Of a DNA stretch of 24,980 bases, positions 1-7,746 are shown piece after piece. Below the pieces are notes generated by a model that had not been told where the DNA came from, searched no databases, and worked only from the letters and a program-made list of their open reading frames with translations. The stretch spans positions 1 to 24,980 of the forward strand of contig JACZUR010000004.1 in the NCBI GenBank assembly GCA_022573095.1, given 5' to 3'. The position numbers were made by a program, and so were the translations under genes. The stretch comes from Gemmatimonadota bacterium (lineage in GTDB: Bacteria; Gemmatimonadota; Gemmatimonadetes; Gemmatimonadales; GWC2-71-9). Position 1 is the stretch's first letter; each line of letters opens with the position of its first letter.

Positions 1-330
1 ATCAAGAAGGAACGTTTGTTGTTTAGGGGGCAGCGACCTCTGAGTTCCGTCGCGGGTATACACGTTGCTGTGGACGATGGGCACGTAACTTTGCCTTGGA
101 AGATGATAGCTGCTGCCAAGGCCGTCGAAGAGATGGGAGCCACAAAGGTTTGGATTGCTGCAGCTGCCTGTACTCAACAAGTCAGAGAAGCGGTGAGGAT
201 CAGCCGGTACGAGTTCATCTGCCCTTCGGTTCTGATGGATGCCGCCGGTCATCCCAGGCCGTTCGGCGACGTCGCCGATCCGATCGAGGAACGTCTCAAG
301 AGTATTGTTATCGCTCGTGAGGCCGCTTAG
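1..330 (+). CDS. Phosphoribosyltransferase-like protein, C-terminal part (partial)
   Basis: The reading frame is open from the first base, so the gene begins upstream of the window; 109 residues are visible. The fold-level pattern is that of the C-terminal half of a type I phosphoribosyltransferase: a hydrophobic strand ending in VDDG, a helix (MIAAAKAVEEMGA) and another strand (KVWIAAAA). In family members the VDDG strand leads into the PRPP-binding loop, usually DDGxxTGxT. Here it reads DDGHVTLPWKM, so the loop is not canonical and ribose-phosphate transfer may be lost or changed. The last 40 residues match the family only loosely. It ends about 14 bases inside the chosen start of the next gene, so the two are probably co-transcribed. 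The family call is an inference from a short region. Confidence 0.5.
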   Translation: MKKERLLFRGQRPLSSVAGIHVAVDDGHVTLPWKMIAAAKAVEEMGATKVWIAAAACTQQVREAVRISRYEFICPSVLMDAAGHPRPFGDVADPIEERLKSIVIAREAA

Positions 331-2833
331 TCTCACTGTCCTCGGCGCGGCCATCGTCTGGACCGCCCCTCTCAATGCGCAACTCTCGCCTCCGTCAACC
401 GGTGGTATCGTTGAATTCGACCGCATCCTTCAACAACTCGGGGAGAATCGCCGGCTCCTGGTAATCGGCGCCCATCCGGATGACGAGGATACTCAGCTGC
501 TGGCGCTTTCTGCTCGACAGTACGGAGCCAGAGCTGCTTACCTATCCCTTTCGCGCGGAGAGGGTGGTCAGAATCTCATAGGCCAGGAACTGGGGAGCGA
601 ACTCGGCCTTGTTCGGGCCCGCGAACTTCAGGCTGCGAGAATGATCGACGGCGCCGAACAGTTTTTCACGCGCGCGTACGACTATGGTTTCTCTCGAACG
701 CTGGAGGAAGCGAATCGTTTCTGGCCTCCGGATTCGATTCTCAAGGACATAGTTCGAGTGGTCCGGTCGTTCCGGCCGCACGTCATGGTCTCGGTGTTTA
801 CCGGTACTCCGCGCGACGGTCATGGGCAGCATCAAGCCGCCGGTGTTACTGCCTTGAGGGCTTTTGAAACGGCGGGTGATCCTGGTCGCTTCCCGGAGTT
901 GTGGTCCGAGGAAGGGCTGGAACCGTGGCAGCCGTCGAGTTTCCATTGGGCTGGCTGGTCGAATCGCGAGGCCGCCACGCTCCGGCTCTCGACCGGGGGA
1001 GTAGATCCGCGCAACGGGAGATCGATTCACCAGATTGCGATGGAGAGCCGCAGCCAGCATCGATCGCAGGACATGGGTAGGCTGCAGCGCATCGGTCCGC
1101 AGGGAACCAGTCTCATCCCTGTCGCACCGCAAGGAAACAGTAGCACAGATCAACAGGATCTATTCGCCGGTATTTCTCGGCGGACAGACTGGCTAACACG
1201 TCTTTCCGATTCTCTGCGGCGGGAAATAACTGCCGTGAATCTCAGTGCGGCTGTGGCTCCGCTCCTGGGTGCCAAAGAGAGACGTCCGGAAGCTTCCGCT
1301 CGAAGGCGAGAGCTTCTGGACCGAGCGCTGGCAATAGCAGCAGGTTTGTCACTCGATGCCGTTGCTGATGATTCTGATGTCGTTCCCGGTGAGACGTTCG
1401 AAGTTACGGTCGAGGCATATAACAGTGGTGCTTATGAGATGTCGGTTGATGGAGTGGAAGTGTCAGCTCCGCGCGGATGGACCGTAGCGCGTCATGGACA
1501 GAATCCAGTCCGTATCCGGCCCGGTGAGAGCCACACAGTATCGTTCGCGGTTCGCGTACCGGTGGGCGAAAAAATAACTCAGCCCTATTTTCTCCAGAAT
1601 CCACGCATCGGCTTTCTGTACGACTGGAGAGGGGTGCCGGCGAAAATCCGATCCCTGCCGTTCGACCCTCCACTCATCCGAGCGACGGTCCATGTGAGCG
1701 TGTACGGTACCGGATCTGCGTCACAGAGACGATTCGCGGTCTCGCGGGAGGTTTCCTACAGATACAATGACCAGGCTCGTGGAGAGGTACGCAGAGAAGT
1801 GCGTGTTGTGCCGGGGATTGATGTAAAAGTGGAGCCTCGGACTCTACTCTGGTCTACGAACGGTCCCCGAACCCAGGAGTTCGTTGTTACGCTCGCCAAC
1901 AATCACAAGGATTCGGCTGCTGGATCGGTTGAGCTAACGGTTGACGGCTGGGCCGCGATTCCGGCTCAGCGATATGAACTCGCCGGTGGCGGTAGTTCGC
2001 GAAGCTTCGCGTTTACCGTGCGCAGGCCGGAGAATGTGACCAGCACGGTGGTATCCGTGCAGGCTGCGGCCCACGGCGACGATGGCGGAGAATTCGATCG
2101 CGGAGTCTATACTATCGTGTATCCGCACATCCGGCCCGCTTACCACGTACGGTCCGCAACGGCGGAGGTTCGTGTTTCCAGCCTCACCATTCCGAACATG
2201 CGGTCGATTGGATATGTCCGAGGTGCAGCCGACCGGGTTCCGGAAGCGCTGCAGAGAATTGGGGTTCCCGTGCATATTCTTGATGCAACGGATCTGGAAG
2301 CCGGAGATCTGTCTGGTTACGACGCTATCGTAGTGGGCAGCCGAGCTTACGAAATTGACTCTGCGCTGACCCAGCACAACAACCGGCTGCTGGAATACGT
2401 GAGTAATGGCGGGCTTCTGGTCGTGCAGTACCAGCAGTATCAGTTTGTAAGGGGTGGCTTCGCTCCCTTCCCACTGGACATCGCAAGGCCGCACGATCGT
2501 ATCACCGACGAAACGGTGCCGGTAACCGTTCTTCAGCCGGACCATCCGGCGTTTACGTTTCCAAACGTTATCGATGAGTCTGACTGGGACGGTTGGCCAC
2601 AGGAACGCGGTCTCTACTTCGCACGTTCCTGGGACACGAGGTACCAACCGTTGCTTAGGATGTCTGACCCGGGCCAAGGTCCGCTGGAAGGTGGTTTACT
2701 CGCGGTTCGTTATGGAGAAGGTACCTACGTTTACAGCGGCCTCAGTTTTTTCCGGGCTCTGCCTGCAGGCGTACCTGGTGCCTACAGGCTGTTTCTCAAC
2801 CTACTTGCGCTGAATGTGGGGGCGCTTCCGTAG
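317..2833 (+). CDS. Exported PIG-L family deacetylase with C-terminal amidotransferase-like domain
   Basis: This is a large exported member of the PIG-L/LmbE zinc hydrolase family, whose characterised members remove N-acetyl groups from sugar conjugates. From the GTG at 317 the protein has 838 residues: a signal peptide (RPLSLTVLGAAIVWTAPLNAQ), then the PIG-L domain at about 30-330. The metal motif AHPDDE lies at 52-57, and DGHGQH at 167-172 supplies the second histidine pair. Two beta-rich NEW3/CARDB-like segments follow (about 345-430 and 497-575). Residues 630-838 look like a class I glutamine amidotransferase/ThuA-like fold (YDAIVVGSRAY, NGGLLVVQYQ). The start is uncertain: TTG 305 and ATG 239 are in frame, but GTG 317 gives the best signal peptide and only 14 bases of overlap with the gene before it. 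The substrate is unknown; a periplasmic sugar conjugate is the family-based guess. The next gene starts 17 bases after its stop. Confidence 0.85.
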   Translation: MRPLSLTVLGAAIVWTAPLNAQLSPPSTGGIVEFDRILQQLGENRRLLVIGAHPDDEDTQLLALSARQYGARAAYLSLSRGEGGQNLIGQELGSELGLVRARELQAARMIDGAEQFFTRAYDYGFSRTLEEANRFWPPDSILKDIVRVVRSFRPHVMVSVFTGTPRDGHGQHQAAGVTALRAFETAGDPGRFPELWSEEGLEPWQPSSFHWAGWSNREAATLRLSTGGVDPRNGRSIHQIAMESRSQHRSQDMGRLQRIGPQGTSLIPVAPQGNSSTDQQDLFAGISRRTDWLTRLSDSLRREITAVNLSAAVAPLLGAKERRPEASARRRELLDRALAIAAGLSLDAVADDSDVVPGETFEVTVEAYNSGAYEMSVDGVEVSAPRGWTVARHGQNPVRIRPGESHTVSFAVRVPVGEKITQPYFLQNPRIGFLYDWRGVPAKIRSLPFDPPLIRATVHVSVYGTGSASQRRFAVSREVSYRYNDQARGEVRREVRVVPGIDVKVEPRTLLWSTNGPRTQEFVVTLANNHKDSAAGSVELTVDGWAAIPAQRYELAGGGSSRSFAFTVRRPENVTSTVVSVQAAAHGDDGGEFDRGVYTIVYPHIRPAYHVRSATAEVRVSSLTIPNMRSIGYVRGAADRVPEALQRIGVPVHILDATDLEAGDLSGYDAIVVGSRAYEIDSALTQHNNRLLEYVSNGGLLVVQYQQYQFVRGGFAPFPLDIARPHDRITDETVPVTVLQPDHPAFTFPNVIDESDWDGWPQERGLYFARSWDTRYQPLLRMSDPGQGPLEGGLLAVRYGEGTYVYSGLSFFRALPAGVPGAYRLFLNLLALNVGALP

Positions 2834-2849
2834 ACATTGGTTCTCGAGG

Positions 2850-3887
2850 ATGAGTAAGAAAATTGCTTTGGTAGCGATGGTGCTGGTCTCTGTGACGGCC
2901 GTTTCGTGCGGGGACGGGCGAACGCCACTGGTCATCTATTCTCCGCACGGCCGCGATTTGCTGCAGCGGGCGGAAGAGATATTCGAAGCGCAGAACCCCA
3001 GCGTAGATGTTCGGTGGCTGGACATGGGATCCCAGGACGTGTTCGACCGAGTGCGTTCGGAGCGAGTTAATCCGCAGGCCGATGTATGGTACGGGGGTCC
3101 GTCTAACCTCTTTGCGCGTGCTGCTGCCGAGTCTCTTCTGCACGCTTACCGGCCGGTGTGGGCCGACGCTGTTCCAGAGAGAGCGCGGGGCGCAGGCGAT
3201 TTCTTTTTTGCCGTGTTTGAAACACCCTTGGTAATCGCGTTTAACTCAGTAGCGCTGACGCGAGCCGAGGCTCCTCAGGATTGGGACGATGTGCTTCGAC
3301 CTGAGTGGAACGATAAGGTGGTCATTCGTGATCCAATAGCGTCAGGTACGATGCGCTCGATCTTCGGTATGATCATGCAGCGTAGTCTGCGCGAGTCGGG
3401 TAATACAGAGTCAGGGATCGCGTGGCTGAGGCGATTGGATGGCCAGACCAGAGAATACCCTATCAATCCAGCTTTGCTTCACCAAAAACTCATCCGGCAG
3501 GAGGGTCTAATTACGCTCTGGGGTCTACCGGACATACTGGTGGAAAGCAGCAAGGGACGGCCGCTCGACTATGTGCTACCCACAAGCGGTACTCCCGTAA
3601 TCGAAGACGCCATCGCCGTTGTCCGCGGAACGGATAACCTTGCTATCGCTCAGAGATTTGTAGACTGGGTCGGCTCGGTCGATGCGCAACTTTTTGCGGC
3701 GCGCGAGGTGTTCCGGTTACCCTCCCGAACCGATCTACCGGAGGATTCTCTTCCTGCTTGGGTCCTCGACGTCAGGTCTCATCTCGTCGTAGAGGAGATG
3801 GATTGGCTTCTCCTGGCAGATAGCGGCGCTGCGTGGATGAACTATTGGGATCGAAACATCCGCGGCTCAGGCGCTCCAGCCGACTAG
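2850..3887 (+). CDS. ABC transporter solute-binding lipoprotein (iron(III)/FutA-like family)
   Basis: The 345-residue extracellular binding protein captures the substrate for the ATPase and permease encoded next. The N-terminus is a lipoprotein signal (MSKKIALVAMVLVSVTAVSC) with lipobox AVSC and Cys20 as the lipidation site. The mature part starts with LVIYSPHGRDLLQRAEEIFE and contains ADVWYGGPSNLFARAA, the pattern of family 1 binding proteins that group with iron(III) and 2-aminoethylphosphonate carriers. ATG 2850 is chosen because it gives the clean lipoprotein signal; an in-frame ATG at 2814 would add 12 charged residues and overlap the previous gene. GAGG directly touches the ATG, so ribosome loading may depend on coupling with the upstream gene. 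Its stop codon abuts the next ATG. Ferric iron is the commonest ligand of relatives, but the ligand cannot be read from the sequence. Confidence 0.88.
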   Translation: MSKKIALVAMVLVSVTAVSCGDGRTPLVIYSPHGRDLLQRAEEIFEAQNPSVDVRWLDMGSQDVFDRVRSERVNPQADVWYGGPSNLFARAAAESLLHAYRPVWADAVPERARGAGDFFFAVFETPLVIAFNSVALTRAEAPQDWDDVLRPEWNDKVVIRDPIASGTMRSIFGMIMQRSLRESGNTESGIAWLRRLDGQTREYPINPALLHQKLIRQEGLITLWGLPDILVESSKGRPLDYVLPTSGTPVIEDAIAVVRGTDNLAIAQRFVDWVGSVDAQLFAAREVFRLPSRTDLPEDSLPAWVLDVRSHLVVEEMDWLLLADSGAAWMNYWDRNIRGSGAPAD

Positions 3888-4919
3888 ATGCAGGGTTCGT
3901 ATCTAAAGGTCGACGGACTCACGAAACGGTTCGGAGACCATGTGGCCGCCAACGACATTTCCCTGAACATCTCCAGAGGTGAAGTTCTCGCTCTGCTTGG
4001 ACCTAGCGGAAGCGGCAAGACGACCATGCTCCGGCTGCTTGCGGGATTTGAGCAGCCGGACTCCGGTAGCATCCTGCTCGACGGCATAGACCTGACGCAG
4101 CTGCGACCGGCTGAACGGCGATTCGGGATGGTGTTCCAGCATTATGCGCTCTTTCCGCATCTAACGGCCGGAGAGAATGTTGCCTTCGGTTTGAGCGATC
4201 TCTCAGACAAAGATGCCGCGAGACGAGTAGCTGAGGTCATGGATCTCGTTGACCTCGCCGGTTTCCAACACAGAGAAGTGAGTTCGCTTTCCGGGGGCCA
4301 GCAGCAGCGGATCGCCGTAGCGCGGGCGCTGGCGCCCAATCCGCGGGTTCTTTTGCTCGACGAACCGCTGTCCAATTTGGATCCAACTCTGAGAGAGAAA
4401 ACGCGAACGGAACTCCGAACGGCGCTCAAAGAGATTGGCATCACGACGATTTTTGTCACGCACGAACAGGAAGAGGCTTTTGCCCTCGGCGACGTCGTCG
4501 CGGTACTGAGGGAGGGCAAGGTAGAACAAATCGGTGCAGCTCCTGAACTTTACGAGAATCCGGCAAACAAATTCGTTGCTACGTTCGTCGGACGGGCGAG
4601 TTCGCTCGACGGTACAATGTTGGAGAACGGACGAGTGAAAGTGGGGGAAGGTGTGGAGTGGGAGTCTCGTCCAGCCGCAGGAGTAGTGTCTGGTGCCGCG
4701 GTGGATGTCGTGGTGCGGCCCGAGCACCTGAGCTTTGGCGAAACCGGACTGGCCGGAGTGATCCGGTCGGTGAGGTACAACGGCGCTAGAGCCTACTTCA
4801 CTGTGGATGTCTCGGGCGAGAATCTGGAGGTCGAATCTTCGGTACACTCAGCTTCCGTTGGAGACAGTGTACGGGTGTCTGCTTCCCAGGCGTACACATT
4901 TGTGAAGCAGCCGGCGTGA
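3888..4919 (+). CDS. ABC transporter ATP-binding protein (PotA/FbpC type)
   Basis: This 343-residue cytoplasmic ATPase should power import by the binding protein and permease on either side. All nucleotide-binding elements are intact: Walker A GPSGSGKTT (38-46), Q-loop glutamine in VFQHYALFP (Q84), signature LSGGQQQR (134-141), Walker B with catalytic glutamate VLLLDEP (E159), D-loop SNLD and switch histidine in FVTHEQ (H192). The region after about residue 240 looks like a TOBE domain, usual in PotA, MalK and FbpC-type ATPases, which can sense substrate or a regulator. The ATG follows the preceding stop with no gap and no clear ribosome site, so reinitiation is likely. The gene overlaps the permease by four bases (GTGA). 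The family assignment is very sure; the substrate is not. Confidence 0.95.
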   Translation: MQGSYLKVDGLTKRFGDHVAANDISLNISRGEVLALLGPSGSGKTTMLRLLAGFEQPDSGSILLDGIDLTQLRPAERRFGMVFQHYALFPHLTAGENVAFGLSDLSDKDAARRVAEVMDLVDLAGFQHREVSSLSGGQQQRIAVARALAPNPRVLLLDEPLSNLDPTLREKTRTELRTALKEIGITTIFVTHEQEEAFALGDVVAVLREGKVEQIGAAPELYENPANKFVATFVGRASSLDGTMLENGRVKVGEGVEWESRPAAGVVSGAAVDVVVRPEHLSFGETGLAGVIRSVRYNGARAYFTVDVSGENLEVESSVHSASVGDSVRVSASQAYTFVKQPA

Positions 4920-6547
4920 AACGACGCACAGGGCTCATCCTAGTAGGTTTTCTTCTTTGGATTGTTGTCTATCCAATCGCCATCGTAATCCTCGAGAGTT
5001 TTAGGGACGCCGAAGGTTGGACCGTCACCCCTCTTATCGGCTTTGTTCGCGAGCCAAGCGAGTGGAGTGCCTTGTGGAACAGCGTATGGATCTCGCTTGC
5101 GAGCGTCGTCTCCGCCGCGGTAGTGGGTATCCCCTTAGCGTTCGTGTTCGAGAAGCTCGAGTTTCCCGGACGCCGGATCCTCGGCGCTCTGGTAGCTCTG
5201 CCAGCCGTACTTCCGCCCCTAGTTGGGGTTATCGCTTTTCTGTTTCTCTACGGTGAAAGTGGGTTTGTTGCAAGGATCATCACTGAGGTTCTGGATCTAG
5301 ACGAGTCACCATGGAGACTGAGAGGCGCGGGTGCGATTCTGCTGGTTCATTCCTATTCGATGTACGTCTACTTCTACCTGTTCACCAGAGCCGGTCTGGC
5401 GAAGATAGATAGCTCCATGACTGAAGCGGCCCAGTCGCTTGGTAGCCCCGGATTTTCCATTTTTCGCCGGGTGACCCTTCCGCTTCTGAAGCCACAACTG
5501 GGCGCCGCCGCGCTGCTAGCCTTTATGACGAGTTTGGGATCGTTCTCAGCACCGTACATCTTTGGCGGTGGCTTCCGCGTCATGACGACGCGAATTGTGA
5601 CTTCGAAGCTCAACGGCGACATGCCGGCTGCACTTATTGAGGCTACCTGGTTAGCCGCGGTGGCTCTCTTGGGGCTGGTCATGTTTCGAAGATTCAGCGG
5701 TAGCCGTTCGGTCGCCGTCATGAGTAAGGGCATGGCTGCGCGCGCAGCCACGATTCGCCAACCCATGGCGAGGTGGGGGGCAACGACTATTGGATGGCTC
5801 TTCGCTGCGTTTCTTCTGTTGCCTCATATTACTCTTGTTCTCGTGTCCTTCGTGCCGCTCAATGGCTGGTCGACGGAAATTTTGCCGAGCAGTTATACGA
5901 TTGCCAATTACATAACACTGCTCCACGAACCGGAACGACTCCGCCCGTTATGGAACTCGATTTGGATGGCTGGTGTCAGTACGATCTTGGTGTTGACGCT
6001 GTCTCTCTGGGCTGCGCGCGAGATAGTGCAACGTAAAGTTAGGTTGCGCGGCACGATAGAAAGCCTGCTCAACGTGCCGTGGGCGGTACCCGGTACGGTG
6101 CTCGCCGTGGCGCTCGCTACCATGTTCAGTGTCAGTGCCCCGTGGGTCGGTAGATGGGTTCTAGTGGGGACCGTGGTGATCTTGCCATTGGCTTACTTCG
6201 TCCGAAACATCCCGGTTGCATGCGGTGCAGTAGTAGCGGGATTGAGACAGATCGATCCTTCCCTGAGTGAAGCTGCAGCCTCGTTGGGTGCTAGTAAGAT
6301 GAGGACGCTTTGGCGGGTTACGGTGCCGCTCATCAGACCGGCGTTGCTGGCCGGCGGCGCTCTGGCGTTTGTCACCGCGGCAGGTGACTTCGTGACGTCC
6401 GTCGTACTCTACACCTTTGAAACCAGACCTGTCTCAATCGAAATACTCGGAGCGTTGCGCGCCTACGATCTCGGGATGGCTGCCGCTTACGGCGTTGTGC
6501 TGATGTTCGTTTCTGCGGCAGCTATGGTGGTGGGTACGCGCCGGTGA
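4916..6547 (+). CDS. ABC transporter permease, two fused transmembrane domains (FbpB-like)
   Basis: This 543-residue inner-membrane protein forms the whole transmembrane channel of the importer in a single chain, as in FbpB-type iron(III) permeases. Two homologous halves of roughly six helices each are visible. Each carries the cytoplasmic EAA loop that contacts the ATPase: TEAAQSLGSPGFSIFRRVTL around residues 169-189, and SEAAASLGASKMRTLWRVTV around 451-471. A charged cytoplasmic link lies near residue 260-280. The start is GTG at 4916, overlapping the ATPase stop as GTGA; its own stop overlaps the GTG of the following MFS gene in the same way. Nothing is missing compared with the family. 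The link with iron is by family resemblance only. Confidence 0.93.
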   Translation: MKRRTGLILVGFLLWIVVYPIAIVILESFRDAEGWTVTPLIGFVREPSEWSALWNSVWISLASVVSAAVVGIPLAFVFEKLEFPGRRILGALVALPAVLPPLVGVIAFLFLYGESGFVARIITEVLDLDESPWRLRGAGAILLVHSYSMYVYFYLFTRAGLAKIDSSMTEAAQSLGSPGFSIFRRVTLPLLKPQLGAAALLAFMTSLGSFSAPYIFGGGFRVMTTRIVTSKLNGDMPAALIEATWLAAVALLGLVMFRRFSGSRSVAVMSKGMAARAATIRQPMARWGATTIGWLFAAFLLLPHITLVLVSFVPLNGWSTEILPSSYTIANYITLLHEPERLRPLWNSIWMAGVSTILVLTLSLWAAREIVQRKVRLRGTIESLLNVPWAVPGTVLAVALATMFSVSAPWVGRWVLVGTVVILPLAYFVRNIPVACGAVVAGLRQIDPSLSEAAASLGASKMRTLWRVTVPLIRPALLAGGALAFVTAAGDFVTSVVLYTFETRPVSIEILGALRAYDLGMAAAYGVVLMFVSAAAMVVGTRR

Positions 6548-7746
6548 AGAAGATTTCCGTTCTCATGGCGACAGTGTTCGTCGATATGCTTGGCTTCGCG
6601 ATAATCTTTCCGCTACTGCCATACTATGCGCTGCGTTTGAATGCTGACCCGTGGGTAATCGGTTGGATGATCGCCAGTTTCTCCATCGCCCAGCTTGGTG
6701 CGGCTCCACTATGGGGCAAATTCTCCGACCGCTATGGCAGACGACCCGCGCTGTTGATCGGCCTCACCGCATCGGCCATCGCATATCTCGTTTTCGGGTT
6801 GGCTGGAACCATGTGGATGCTGTTCTTGTCCAGGATAGTCCAGGGTATCGGAGGTGGGACGACAGGCGTTGCACAGGCATATGTGGGTGATGCAATCGAA
6901 CCCAAAGACCGGGCCAGAGCTCTAGGGTGGCTTTCTGCCTCCACCAGCGCCGGAGTGATGATTGGACCGGTCATAGGTTCGCTTTCAATTAGTCTCGGGT
7001 ACGCCGCTCCGGGACTCATCGCATCTGGGTTGTGCCTGATAAATGTCGTATTTGCGTGGCGCTGGTTGCCAGAGTCGAAAGTCGAGAAAAAGGTCGCCAG
7101 CGAAGATGCGCCCAAGCCCCCGGCCACGCGAAGCGTTAGCGAAACCGTTTGGGAAGTCCTGCGGCACCCCTATAGGCGCGTACCCAGGTTGATATTGATC
7201 TACGCCATTGGGATGCTCGGTTTCATGTCGATGACAGCGGTGTTGGCACTATTTCTTGAGGCACGTTTCGGAATTACCGAGCGGACAATAGGACTGTTCT
7301 TCCTTTACATCGGTGCCCTTTCAGTCGTAATGAGGGCAATCGTGCTGGGCAAAGTAGTGGATCGTTTCGGGGAAATTCGCGTCATGCGTTTCGGAGCCGT
7401 GTCGTTGACGCTCGGACTCATGGCGATTCCGCTGCAAGATTCTGTACTCGCCTTTGCGGCCGTCTCCGCGCTCGTTCCCATCGGGACAGCCTGCCTCTTC
7501 CCCTCGGTATCAGCTCTGGTCACTCGCTGGTCACCTAAAGAAGAATTGGGCCAGACATTGGGCGTGCAACAATCCTTCGGCGGAGTTGCGAGGGTGTTTG
7601 CTCCCATCTGGGCAACGGCTGCCTTTCAAGGACTTGGAATAGGTATTCCGTTTCTCGTTGCAGCGGGTGTGGTGGGAATGGTTACGATACTTGCCTTCAG
7701 CGTTCCCACAAACATTGAACTGTCCGAACCGGTAGAAGCCGTCTAG
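6544..7746 (+). CDS. MFS transporter, DHA1/TetA-like drug:proton antiporter family
   Basis: This 400-residue protein has about twelve hydrophobic segments. The loop after helix 2 has the MFS motif GKFSDRYGRRP (58-68). The first helix carries the DMLGFAIIFPLLPYY pattern typical of the TetA-like group, and GVMIGPVIG fits the antiporter motif of helix 5. Relatives export drugs or metabolites in exchange for protons. The start is GTG 6544, overlapping the permease stop by four bases, so it should be translated together with the importer genes. This is unusual, since it joins an importer and a probable exporter. The TAG stop at 7744-7746 shares the bases CTAG with the stop of the convergent amidohydrolase gene. 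The substrate is unknown; an antibiotic resistance role should not be assumed. Confidence 0.9.
   Translation: MKKISVLMATVFVDMLGFAIIFPLLPYYALRLNADPWVIGWMIASFSIAQLGAAPLWGKFSDRYGRRPALLIGLTASAIAYLVFGLAGTMWMLFLSRIVQGIGGGTTGVAQAYVGDAIEPKDRARALGWLSASTSAGVMIGPVIGSLSISLGYAAPGLIASGLCLINVVFAWRWLPESKVEKKVASEDAPKPPATRSVSETVWEVLRHPYRRVPRLILIYAIGMLGFMSMTAVLALFLEARFGITERTIGLFFLYIGALSVVMRAIVLGKVVDRFGEIRVMRFGAVSLTLGLMAIPLQDSVLAFAAVSALVPIGTACLFPSVSALVTRWSPKEELGQTLGVQQSFGGVARVFAPIWATAAFQGLGIGIPFLVAAGVVGMVTILAFSVPTNIELSEPVEAV

Noticed and set aside
239..316. Longer N-terminus for the PIG-L protein starting at ATG 239.
   Set aside because: It would overlap the upstream gene by 92 bases, has no ribosome site, and places 26 arginine/proline-rich residues before a clear signal peptide.
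1934..2677. Long open frame of 247 codons on the minus strand.
   Set aside because: It is antisense to the PIG-L gene, rich in Arg/His/Pro as expected of shadow frames, and shows no domain.
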